A program made the translations under genes and the position numbers. Shown piece by piece: positions 1 through 10,410 of a stretch of 64,000 bases of DNA. Position 1 is the first letter of the stretch, and each line of letters opens with the position of its first letter. The stretch covers positions 15,052,086 through 15,116,085 of the forward strand of contig CM030717.1 in NCBI GenBank assembly GCA_017979445.1, written 5' to 3'. Origin of the DNA: Akebia trifoliata. Its lineage: Eukaryota; Streptophyta; Magnoliopsida; Ranunculales; Lardizabalaceae. The notes under the pieces were generated by a model. It was not told where the DNA came from and did no database searches. It worked only from the letters and a program-made list of their open reading frames with translations.

Positions 1-262
1 TGGACCCGATCTGGAATGGATATGGTTCCTGGACCCATTTGAAGTGAATATGGATCGTGGACCCATTTGGAAGTGGGCATGGGTCATGGACAATTTGGAA
101 GTGGATATGGGTCGTGGACCCATTTGAAGTGAATATGGGTCGTGGACCCATTTGGAATGAATATGAGTCGTGGACCCATTTGGAATGAATATGAGTCGTG
201 GACCCATTTGTAAGTGGGTATGGGTCGTGGACCCATTTGTAAGTGGATATGAGTCGTGGATG
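1..262. repeat. 28-bp minisatellite
   Basis: About ten imperfect head-to-tail units of 28-29 bp, each opening with tggacccattt and closing with atatgrgtcg. The shared opening recurs at about 30, 58, 87, 115, 143, 171, 199, 228 and 257. The array starts at or before the window edge, so its full length is unknown. Units differ by a few substitutions, and the two adjacent units at 143-198 are nearly identical, which suggests recent slippage or unequal exchange. There is no spacer-repeat alternation and no gene nearby. Confidence 0.9.
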
Positions 263-1165
263 ATAATGGGTTTGATTGTGACAAAGGTTAGTAGTGTGTC
301 ACTTTGGGTTGGGATCAATTTTGATTGGTAGAGAGTAGGCAAGCTCCGTTTTGATTAAATAAAAGGTGGCAAGGGGCGAGCCCTAAGCTTACTGATAAAA
401 TTGGTCCTTTTTCTAATTTTTAAGCTTTAAAACTCAAAAGAAAAATAAAGTCCAAGAGAAAAGTTGTTAGGCTGATGTAAGGGACGAAATGAAAAAAAAA
501 ATTTTATTTTATTTTAGGGTCTGATTTTAATGCGCGGACTATAGTGTTTTTGTACAGTTCGCGCTTTAAATGTGAACCAGAACGTATATTTTCGACCAAA
601 AAAAATTTTAGTTTTATTTTATTTTTTTAAGATGATTTAAAACATAAAGAAAAGAGGGATTTCTCCATTTACAATGGGGAATATGTACAAAAATAAAAAG
701 GAAAAAAAAACCTAAATCTTTACAACTTTGCTTTCAAGGGTTAAAAAAAAAGAGAAAACTACAAGATACCTAAGGGTTCCTACATCTTGAAATATTAGTG
801 TCCTATGCCTCTAATTGTATTGATGAATACGACTATAGATGGTTTGAAGTTACTCAATCTTCAAACCTTCATGCATATTGAAATGTACACTTCTTAGGTT
901 GGTGATTGAGTTAGATGTTTTCTTCCCTACCTCCCCAAATAAACGATCTAGGGGGTTTGAGAGTACCGGCATCTGGGGTTAGATTTTAAAATAGGAGAAG
1001 GTTGTTTCTGCAATAAGCTATGAAGTGAATGTGCACAAGTACATTTACAAGTATGTATCAACCCTTACAACTTTGAATCAAAACAAGTAAATAAATAAAT
1101 ATTACATCCACTCCCACAAAGAAAAGAATACAATAAAGACAATAGAGTCAATCAATAAACAAACA
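263..1165. other. Unassigned AT-rich stretch
   Basis: No coding signal, RNA gene or recognisable element end. It contains homopolymer-rich stretches near 490-510 and 595-625 and ordinary AT-rich intergenic sequence. It may be the flank of, or remnant of, the LTR-like sequence that follows. Confidence 0.4.
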
Positions 1166-2469
1166 TGTTAGAAACAAAAACAAGAAAAAGAAAAAAGTTA
1201 GATATTTTTGAAAGAAAAAAAATTGGCCAAGTAAACTAGGTTTGGACCCACTAGTATTCCTTAGTGGAGTCGCCAAGTTGTAGACATGAGAAGTTCGAAT
1301 TGGAACCTCTATGCTACATTGTTTGGAGTCATCATCATTTTTTTTAAAATTGGTGTGAATGGACACCCGAAATGTTTTTAAAATTAATTTTTGTGCCATT
1401 ATAATGATTTTTATTTATTGGAAAGGGCGAGGTCTACCTAAGATTTAGATAAAGAGGTCCGGTTAGAGGATACGAAAGGTGTTAGGCACTCTATCGTCTC
1501 CACCAAAAGTGGTTACCTTGCTTGGCCATTTTTTTTTTGTAAAAACTTAAGAAAATACAATGCATGAGAATGCATGTTAAGGGTAGTGTGTGCATTGCGT
1601 GAAATGTTCCCTTAGAAAAGGATTTTGATTTCGATGTGACATTAGGGACATCCTATGAATAAGGATGGCCCATAAAGCCACATTACTTTTATGGATATGG
1701 ATGTTGGTTTTAAGCTTTTGGAGAGACTCCATGAAGGAGTTCCCTTGGGGCCACAACCTTAATGTATGCATGTATGGCTATAAACTTAGTGTTTCACCCC
1801 ATGAAGAGGGTGACACATTTCTTCATCATTGCCATACATGTGTGAGTGTGTGCATTGTGTACAACATGATGCATGATATAACACGGGAAAACAAGGCTTC
1901 AACCCCCATCTTTTTTATTAAACCTTAGTCCAACCTACCGGAGATGAGGGAGGGTATGCATTACATTTTAAGGGTTTTCTAAAAGGAAAATAAAAGGGTT
2001 AGAAGTAGAAGATTGAAAAGTACATAAGATAAACCTAGTCTAACTCACCTTGTCTCTTGGGGTTTTTTGAATGATTTTGAATCTTGAAGTGACCTTGAAA
2101 GTTGAGTGATTTTCTTGAGGGTTAATGATTAGGAATGAGGGACTTTGTTGATTGAAGGTGGAGAGAGAAAGTAAAAGTTCTTGAATGAAAGCTTAGGTTG
2201 AAAGAATGTAAAGGTGAATAGAAATTTGGATAAAGTTTGGGGTAGATAAATGGGAGTTCGAGAGCATCAATTGTTCATAGAAAATGAGGATATTTATATA
2301 GTTTTTGAAAAAAATTTATGGATAAAGTGGTCTAATCCTAAAAATAAAGAGAATGGACATAAAGTTTAACTTATTTCTTTTTGGATTTTTCATTTGTATG
2401 AAGTTAAATGTGACATTTGTAAAAAATCCTAAAAACATTCTTTAATCTTTGGTTTTTTGGTAAATAGAG

Positions 2470-2751
2470 GTGAGAGAACAAAAATACTTCTGAGAGGGTG
2501 AATAGGGAAGTGACATGTGTAAAGGTAGAGTGGTAGGTGAAAAGTAAATCTTGATTCATTTGTAAATAACTCATAAAGTAAGGGTGGATGTATATTTTTT
2601 AAATGGATTAATGGGAGAACAAGAATACTTTTAGGAGGGTGAGGAGGGAAGTGACATGTGTAAAATTGAAGTGGTAGGTGAAAAGTTGACCTTGGTTCAT
2701 TTGTAAATAACTCATAAAGTAAGGGTGGATGTATATTTTTGAAATAAACTA
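2470..2751. repeat. 140-bp tandem duplication inside LTR
   Basis: Two adjacent units, 2470-2609 and 2610-2751, both run from tgrgagaacaaraatact through gtgacatgtgtaaa to taaataactcataaag and gggtggatgtatat. They differ at scattered positions. This is a local duplication within the Tat-like LTR. Confidence 0.85.
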
Positions 2752-3297
2752 ATGAGAGAGCTCTATATATGTACTTGAAGATTCTCACCTTTTGAAGGTA
2801 TGATTGGAAGTTCTCTTAACATTTTTGGATTATTACCAAAGACCAAATAACCTTTTTGGTTTGACCACCCTATTTGGAAAGGGTATTTTGGACTTTCACA
2901 AGGGGGAGTTGACTCTCCAATTAGATTAAGCATTGGGTATTAAGGGCATATGGGAGATTAACATGTATTACCTTTTGAGGGGGTGTGAGATAATGAACTT
3001 AGAATGGACTCAGTATTGGGTTTAGGTGATGGATTTGGGCTATGGACTATGGGTATTATGGCTATGAACTTAGTTTATAGATAATGAGTTTGGAGATTGG
3101 ACTTGATTTATAGATAATAGGTTATGAACTTTGGGTATTAAGGTTAGGTTTGATAGTGGGTTTAGTAGGACTTAGGTTATGGATAATGGGTTGGTTAATG
3201 AAGAGTGAATATGAAATTGGGTTGGTCAATGATTAGGAAGGTGGGTTAGGTATGGATTTAGATTGGATTAGGGATAAGGTTGAGCATGCAAACTATA

Positions 3298-3336
3298 TGG
3301 CATGATGCATGTATGCATGTATGCATGTATGTATGA
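3298..3336. repeat. Short (GCAT/GTAT)n microsatellite
   Basis: A run of gcatgatgcatgtatgcatg-type 4-bp repeats near the right end of the Tat-like LTR. Confidence 0.8.
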
Positions 3337-3442
3337 AAATGATGCCAATGCGGGCCCGTTGAGAGGCTCAAATTCTTAATTGAAATCAATTTGAGAAAAT
3401 TTGGATTTTCCTCATGAGTTTATGTAAATTGGGGTGTCTACA

Positions 3443-3803
3443 TCTGTCGAATCCTTCACCTAAAAATAACAAGATTTATTCAAATTAGAATGCTAAAAAA
3501 ATAAATATCACCATTATGATAAGAAGAATGTCAGAAACTCGATCAACAAAAATCAGTTGCAAAGGCTGCCACCTCACCACGGAGCACTAGGTCCCCTACC
3601 ACGGTGCAGTGAAATTTTGACGAAAATAAAAAAAAATTCTTGGAAAATTTCTAATATCTCGTAGATTGTAATAATGATATTTTCAATTTTTTCTCTATTT
3701 GTTTATTTCAAGCAAATAAGTTTTGATTTTGTTTTGAATCTATTTTGAATTTTTTTCAAATTGAAAATGAATCGAATCGTTGTCCCCAACAGCGACGCCA
3801 ATT
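3443..3803 (-). mobile_element. Leader remnant and PBS of a minus-strand LTR element
   Basis: On the minus strand, directly after the LTR end at 3804, is aattggcgtcgctgttgggg. This is the usual plant Ty3-type primer-binding-site pattern (ttggcgcc..ttgccgggg class) and marks the start of an internal region. Only about 360 bp of leader survive before the neighbouring LTR ends at 3442. No gag is left. Confidence 0.65.
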
Positions 3804-5084
3804 TGATCATGTAACTATTTAGATTGTAGAAATGTAAGATTGAACAAATAATGGGATAAAACTTTGGGAGTAAGATTCATTCCATAGGGACAATGGATAT
3901 TCAACTTTTTTTTTCGAATTGAAACCAAAACAAAATTTTGAAAATAGAATTTTAAAACAGATTAGAAGAATTACAACTAAGAAGTGAATTAAAAACTGAA
4001 ATGAGAACAAGAATAGAGATTGAAAACAATATAAGAAGAGCTTAGAGATATCAAATTAGCCTTGCAAGTCATCGTAATGCTGGATAATTCTCATTTTAAC
4101 TCAATCCACGTAACAAATCGTTGTTCGTGGATTGGAAGATAAATCAATTAATCACTTGAAGGTAATTATAAAATAACAATTATAAATCCTAAACTTATAA
4201 GAGATCATCCAACTTATATTTCGAATTCATCACAAACTATTATTAAGTTTGAACTCATCTAAATAATAATCATCAAAGTTAGAATTGGAAATACAAATTT
4301 GATGATCTCACCTTAAGAGGTTTCATAAGAACACAATTAAAATAGAAATAATGGAATTGAAACAACAATATTAAGATGAACTCGCTCCGGCATCATTGAC
4401 CTCTCTAAGGAAAGTCTAGCCGATCATCGCGAGAAACAAATTACAGCAATAGTAAAATATGGGAAATATGGTAGAGAAGAGAATGAGAAGAGTCTATGTT
4501 GCAATTTGATTCCCTCTTAATGATCCTCTAATGGAGTTACAAAGAAATTTAAAGAACAAAGATGAAAAAAAACACTATTGAGATTTTACTTCCACGAGAA
4601 GTTTTTCACTCAAAGGAAAAACCAAAAAATTAGAAAGAAATCAAGAAGAAGAAGAGGCCTTCCTTTGGGACAACCCCTCAATTTATAATTTTTCTAATTG
4701 GGCAATTGGATCGGGTTTTCGCTTGAGTCATTTTGAGAAGGGCCTTCAGTTACAACGGTCGAAGAGTCTGAAAATCACAGCTCCAATCTCGAGGAAAAAT
4801 TCTTTGAAATTATCGGGACATGGTAGGGGCCCATCGTGGAGCTGTGACGTGGCGACCTTTGGCTCCAAGTTTTGGTTGGCTGCTCCCATTTGACTTGTAG
4901 ATTGTAACAAAAAAAATTTTGTGTTCGAATTTGCTCTTTAACCCTATAAATAGTTAGAAAAACTATTAGTTTTAATATTTTGACAAATTAATACAATTAT
5001 GGTTATTTGAGACAATTAGCAATTAGGTGTTAATCATATTGGTGTAATCAGGATCCCAAAAAGTGGTTTTACGGGACCTTATCA
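3804..5084 (-). mobile_element. Ty3-type LTR, about 1.28 kb, minus orientation
   Basis: Read on the minus strand it begins TGATAAGGTCCC (5084) and ends ACATGATCA (3804), so it has the TG...CA form, and it is followed at once by a Ty3-type primer binding site. It is therefore a 5' LTR of a minus-strand element whose body and other LTR are missing. Its outer edge falls inside the zinc knuckle of a Copia gag, so this element inserted into the Copia element. The partner target duplication is lost. Confidence 0.65.
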
Positions 5085-5875
5085 ACATTCATATTGAAAA
5101 TGTCCAAGCTTATGGCAATTGTAGCACTCAATGGTAGATTTGTCAAAGCTTTGTCTACATCTACCTCTACCTCTTCCTCTAAATCCACTACGACCTCGAC
5201 CTCATCCTCTTCCTCTTGATTGATCTTCATAACTAACCTTTAATGTTTGTTCTTCCACAAATGGTCATTCATGCGTTGTTCGTGAACTAGAAGACTACTT
5301 TATAACACATCAATGGATAATGTGTCTAGATCATTAAACTCCTCAATAGAGCACACAACATAGTCAAATTTAGGAGTCATAGATCTCAAAATCTTTTTAA
5401 TAACTACATCATCCTCCATCTTTTCACCATGAACCCTCATTTTGTTGGCTATAGTAAGGGGTTCAAGCAAAGTATTCATTCACAGGTTCCCCTACCTTCA
5501 TGTTGAGCATCTCAAATTCCTTCCAAGAACTTGTCCTTATACACGCTGCACCCGTGCTGTCCCCAGGTACTTCTTCTTCAAAGAGTCCCAGATGCTCTTT
5601 GTTGTATCTTTGTTCAGAATGGCCTCCAGGACTGATCGATCAATGGCTTGGAAGAGATAATTTTTAGCCTTCAAATCCTTCAGTTTTGTATTTCCAATCA
5701 TCTTATTTTGTCCTTCAATGAGTTCTGCCCCTCTTTCTACTATAGGGATCCCTTGTTCTATCAAGCTCCAATATTCCTTCGAGCGCAGAAAATTCTCCAT
5801 GTGCATACACTACTGATCATAATGTCCATCAAGCTTTGGAATTGCTGGTTGCACAAAGTTACTTTCAGTTGCCAT
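5085..5875 (-). pseudogene. Copia gag fragment (Tnt1/Tork-like), truncated
   Basis: Gag is the retrotransposon nucleocapsid protein that packages the RNA in cytoplasmic particles. Minus-strand reading starts at ATG 5875-5873 (MATESNFVQPAIPKLDGHY), has an early TAG where Trp is expected, and continues through FLRSKEYWSLIE and LKDLKAKNYLFQAIDR (gag UBN2-type domain). After frameshifts and stops it reaches the zinc knuckle CYNCHKLGHFQYEC. The last Cys codon abuts the LTR at 5084, so protease, integrase and RT are lost on that side. The family call rests on strong resemblance to Tnt1-94-like gag. Confidence 0.85.
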
Positions 5876-5940
5876 CCTTACCACTACACAATTAGAAGAT
5901 TTGCTGCTTCTCAAGTTTTGACCAGGCCTAGTAATGTGTT

Positions 5941-5952
5941 TCTGATACCAAA
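5941..5952 (-). other. Copia primer binding site
   Basis: The minus strand reads TTTGGTATCAGA, the initiator-Met tRNA primer binding site of plant Copia elements, between the gag start (5875) and an LTR end (TTAACA at 5958-5953). Confidence 0.75.
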
Positions 5953-6187
5953 TGTTAAGAAATTTGTGTATTGAAAAGCAAGTAATGGGAGAATATCTTA
6001 TTGATTGAATAAATACTTACTAGCTTATAAATAACCTTACAAAGATAACTCAAAATAGAACTGAAAACAACCCCACATTTAACAATCCTAGAAACATGGT
6101 TTATGACTAAAGAATAGATCAAACTAAAACAACACGTCCCTTATCAGTAGGCAATACAACAACCTACTTAAAACAAATACTTTAACA
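5953..6187 (-). mobile_element. Copia 5' LTR (end tentative)
   Basis: The LTR abutting the primer binding site begins tgttaag on the plus strand. A possible outer end, ctttaaca, lies at 6180-6187, which would give a short 235-bp LTR. The inner boundary is well placed. The outer one is a guess, because the second LTR of this element is not in the window. Confidence 0.45.
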
Positions 6188-6466
6188 AAAATGGGGATGA
6201 AGATACTGAAAGTATTTACCAAACAACAAAAGAGGTAATAGGCCTTTGGTAGCTTTAAATCCCTATATTTGGAGATGGAATCCTTCTCTGAACACACTAT
6301 TTGTTGCTAATTCTAAGGATAACAGAGAGGGGGAAAAAACACAACTTTTTAGGTTAATGTTGTAAATCAGAACCAATGCCCGAATTAATTTTTAGTACAT
6401 TTCTTTGCAATGACCTTGAAGAAAATTTACAAGATGAATCCCATAACATCCAAAACCTACTAATCA

Positions 6467-8583
6467 CACAACTTCAGTATTCTACAAATAAATCTACCCA
6501 AAGTCAAACATATCAGAACCATTTTTTCTCAAATTAATAGGCTTCTTTAAAACCGTAGTTTATCATCTCCTCTCAAATTTCTCCGAGAAAAGAAAAATTA
6601 ATCTAAGATACATAAAAAGATATTCGAAACCTTCAAATCATGAAACCTAGTTTAAGATCCAACATGAATTTCTCGGAAAAATAATGAAGCACGTCAAGAT
6701 CAAAGAAAACAAAGTCACACAAGCCTAATCCATCACAAAAAGATAATAATATATTTGGATTCATGTTTCATCTCAGTCCATTGAAAAATAAGATAAAGAA
6801 AATGAAAGAAAAAGGGAGATGAGAGCTCTAACCTCATTTTCAATTGAAAAATCTGAAAATATCTTCGATGAAGGCTATCCAATTCGAGTCAAATCCAAGC
6901 TCCTTAAAAGGTAATACACTTTTGTTCTTCAGATCTGAACCAAACAAAGTTGTAGAAGTCAAATCCAGCTCTCGAGGTTTACTATTGACCAAGCCCTAAT
7001 TTTTTTCGTATTCTTGGTTTCATGAACGAAGAGTAGATTTAAGAGATCCCTTATTGAGTAAGAAGATGGCGATCAAAAATGGAGAAGAGATTTGGTAGTT
7101 TGATCGAGCATAGAGAGATGGTTAGATCGATGGGAGAGGAAATACAAGGGAGATTTTAGGATTTTAGCATAGAGTGGAAAAAGAGATGGTTCAATCAAGA
7201 GGAAAAGAGAGAAGATGAGAGAGAGGGACTTTAGGTTTGAGCACAAATAGATGGTTGGATCGAGAGGAAAGGAGAGACATTTTAGGGTTTGAGTGCAGAG
7301 AGGGTTCAGAGTTAGAAAGAAGAGAGGTGAGTTAGGGATAGACATGTTGGAGAGACAAAGAGAGGAATGAGAGATTTAGGTTTTTATTATTATTTATATA
7401 ACTACTATTGGCACCCAACTTTTAAGTATTACACCATTACTTTAGTAAAACCTGTTGTCTAAAGTCTCGCAAAAATTTTGCCCAACCCTGCTTGGACGAA
7501 AAATAGACTTTAGATTAATAGGTCAATGGGTCAGTTTTGCTTCGGTTCCTATGGAAATTAAAACCATAACCATTTCATTTATCTCGGTTCTGGTTCTTGT
7601 CAGTTTCGAATTTAGTTCCAAAATAACTGTAACCAAAACTGAAATCACCAAAAATCACAGGCACCCAACGATTCTGATTCTCAAGAATCAAATGAGAAGA
7701 AAGTATTTCAAATCACTATAAAAAAAATTCCTTAAAAAAACTAGCATATTATCCACAAAATTATTAACTTAGTTATAATTTGTTATACTAAAGATATAAG
7801 TTAATGATTTTTTTCAGAAATAAAATTTTATCTTATTTAAAAGAATAAATTTGCATAAGAGATAAGCTCATTTGAAACTCCAATTGATAATTTTTATGAA
7901 AAATTAAAGAACATTATAGAACATACATTAATTTTGAAATAAAAGAATACCTTAAATCATATATAATATAAAAAGAAAAGACAACACAAATCAATTTCGG
8001 GTACCCATTGGATAGAATCTAACGGTTCCAATTCCTATCAGTTCGGTTCCATTTTGGACTTGACTCTAATCGATTCCAATAAAAAGGCAACCGAAATCAC
8101 GATTTTCGATTTCAATTAAATGGGTACCCATTGACACCTTGACTTTAGATGTCACTATTTATAAACAACAATGTTTATTAAAAAAATAAGGGCGTTTAAA
8201 AGTCTTTTTTTTTTCTTTTGTACATACAGTTCAAAGAACCTACATGCAATACTAAAGAACACCACCAACAATCTGCCTCTTCCCTTCTCCCAGGACAGAC
8301 CACTGATCAGACCCACATACCTACTAACAACACTAATGAACATCCTAAAAAACTAGAGTTCTAATCACTCAAAGTAAGCCTTGACCTAGTTGACTTATGG
8401 ATTCATGTATTCGTCCTATGATCCTTTTATCATAAGGATTGCTACATAGGGAATGACTAACCTAGTTGACTTTGGGATTCTTATTGTTGAGCAAGTTACT
8501 TGTGACACTTTGACAACAACCTCCTCGCTACTCTTGTTTGGGTGTGTACCTATGTACACTTCGACAGTTTGTGTGCTATAGGA
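6467..8583 (+). repeat. Dispersed repeat R1, copy A (left part of segmental duplication)
   Basis: This block is repeated in direct orientation at 43918-45773 and in inverted orientation at about 19960-21030. It contains no convincing protein. From about 7080 to 7345 it holds degenerate repeats around 'gatggttsgatcgagaggaa' and 'gacattttagggtttgag'. The inverted copy shows a CACTACTACAAAAAA terminus at 20348 that corresponds to about 8215 here, so part of R1 may be a non-autonomous CACTA-like element. Copy A carries the hAT-type insertion at 7514-8140. Confidence 0.7.
7506..8148. mobile_element. hAT-type non-autonomous insertion with 8-bp target duplication (copy A)
   Basis: Direct repeats gactttag at 7506-7513 and 8141-8148 flank 627 bp whose ends read roughly aGGTCAATGGGT and ACCCATTGACACCTT, so the terminal inverted repeat is about ggtgtcaatggg. 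An 8-bp target duplication with this terminus is typical of hAT elements. There is no transposase. The related repeat copy at about 20430 has a single gacattag at this point and no insert, that is, an empty site. Confidence 0.75.
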
Positions 8584-9110
8584 CACTACAACAAATATGG
8601 CAATTAGGAACAATTTATAACTGTTCCTAAACCAGTATGAAATAGTTGACAGACCGTCTCTAATCGAGTCATCGTTAATGAATTTAAAGGGCTGGAAACT
8701 GTTCTAGACCTCAAGATTTGGAACGGCTAAAAACTGTTCCAAAACTCAAATTTTGGAACGACTTAAAACCATTCCAAATCTGCATTTATATAACAAAAAT
8801 AATATATCTTAGACGTCGATTTAAAATCCGATGTCTATAAGACTGATATCCTAAGTCTGAGACTTTAGGCATCGGTTACGAACCAATATCTAAAGTGGTC
8901 ATAAACCGATATCTAAACTTTAAAAAAAAATTTAATTTTTAATTTTTTTTTTCTACGCACCTATTACCCACGGTCAAAATAACCCAAATATAAAATATAA
9001 AGGTTCTTTATCACATTAATTTATACACAAAAAGAGTTACAATGAGTCAAAATTTAAAAATCCAAAATTACAAGGAGATCTTACACAAAAATTACTCTTT
9101 TTTATGTTGT
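8584..9110 (+). mobile_element. CACTA-like terminus with subterminal inverted motifs (copy A)
   Basis: Begins CACTACAACAAATATGG, a CACTA-type terminus. It is followed by many short palindromes (ggaacrgtttataacygttcc class) and 'atcggttacgaacc / cataaaccgatatc' motifs, like the subterminal repeat zone of CACTA elements. No opposite CACTA end was found before the LEUNIG-like exon, so the right boundary is approximate. The same sequence lies at 45774 in copy B. It occupies the place where the last LEUNIG-like exons should be. Confidence 0.55.
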
Positions 9111-9215
9111 TGTTTCTATGGTTATAGCTAGTATTCCTCTTTCATCTTTAGTAATGTAATAATTAGTAAGTTGAGATGGTTGGTCACGTGCAATTAGGGC
9201 CAATTGAAGGGTTAC

Positions 9216-10410
9216 CTAATATCCTCTAATCACCAAGAGAGTAGAATAACTTGGATGAAAAACACAAGAATTGAACTTATTCCTACTGCAGCTGAGCTCG
9301 TGAATGCATTCTCTAAAGGCTAATGACCGTACCCTCATAGAGTCTTGACTTACAGATGCCAAAAGGTCTCCATTTACATCCCAACAAACAGAGTGTACCT
9401 CTTTGGTATGTCCCTAAGTATAATCAAGTGTTAATGGTTAATAATAATATAATATAATTGAGATTTGATTAGACATTTTAAAGTAACAGATCAATGCAAC
9501 ACATTTTTTCATTACTACTAGGCCATGGTCCTTTGTGGTGCTCTCTGTTTGCAGTGTGTCCATATTCCATAGAACAACCCACTGACATGAAACAGTACCC
9601 ATACCATTTTCACTTGAATTAATTTCATAGATCTACGTGCTACTGAGAAACTGACATGGTTATAGGTACACATGGACATTAAGGAGCTCACATGGAACAC
9701 AATTGGAAACAACTCAATAGGCTTATTATAAATGGACACTAATTCTGAAACATACAAATGCATATATAATTAAGAAAAACAATTTCCTTACTAACATAGT
9801 AAGATTTTAAGCCTCACTACAGCTACAGAACTTCCACCTAACTCCCAAATTTATATGTAAAATTCAACGTGAAAAAAAAAATTGGAATTTGTTTTTTCAA
9901 TGTTCGTAGAATTTTGTCATCTACCTTAAAGCATTGGATCATGTTTTTGGATGCCACAAAGTGAGCTCAAGGACCCTGAGTAAGGGTGAAATCCTTACTA
10001 ACTTAATAAGGCTAGTTGGACTCTATTATCAACTCATAGCAAATAGCCATGTGCTTCAGAGATGGTTATTCAATCACATGCAACCATGCATTAACTTCTT
10101 CTCATGCCCAGCACTAGCCAACAACTTTCCATCTGAAGAGAAATGACAGCATAAAACTTTGCTATTGCTCGGATGAATACAACCAACTTCGGCGAATGTA
10201 AAACCTAAAATGGTGAATGTGATCATAGGGGATACAGTTTGCTAAAAAGTTACTGTTAGAGAAAGAATAAGAGACCAAATAATACCCTTGGAGGATTTTG
10301 TATTATGCTAGGTAGGACTTATTTTTGACAGACGAAAAATGTCCTGTCCATCCCCATCATCTTGGGAGAGAAATGATTCCACGTCGTCTCCAAAAGGTTC
10401 CATGTCTTCC
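9216..10410 (-). pseudogene. LEUNIG-like WD40 corepressor pseudogene, copy A
   Basis: LEUNIG-family proteins are Groucho/Tup1-type plant transcriptional corepressors with C-terminal WD40 repeats. In minus-strand order: an acidic linker (about 10409-10310, DDVESFLSQDDGDG); a WD40 exon 10204-10095 ([20 protein letters not shown], then [15 protein letters not shown]); a shortened exon 9581-9521 (VVLWNMDTLQTEST); and exon 9413-9216 ([19 protein letters not shown]... [11 protein letters not shown]). Damage: the exon donor at 10094 is TT instead of GT; two to three exons are deleted at 9521; the last codon of exon 9413-9216 is TAG where the family has Gln; the final exons are missing, replaced by the CACTA-like end. 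The N-terminal LisH/Gln-rich half was not found. Confidence 0.85.

Larger units (their letters stand above)
1166..3442 (-). mobile_element. Tat/Ogre-like LTR (Ty3 type), probably solo or truncated
   Basis: The right end gggtgtctaca is identical to the ends of the two LTRs at 27027-28704 and 35967-37646. Inside it share, in the same order, a 'gtggagtcgccaag' block (about 1252) and a 'gaaaggtgttaggcact' block (about 1475), which are typical of Tat/Ogre LTRs. The left boundary is a guess, because no clear TG end was found. On the minus strand it would begin TGTAGACACC. No polypurine tract or gag lies next to it, so it is a solo or broken LTR. Its 3' half is low-complexity sequence rich in tggg and tatgg motifs. 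Confidence 0.55.

Noticed and set aside
1..262. Regular 28-bp spacing suggestive of a CRISPR array
   Set aside because: Units are contiguous with no unique spacers, and the DNA is clearly plant nuclear.
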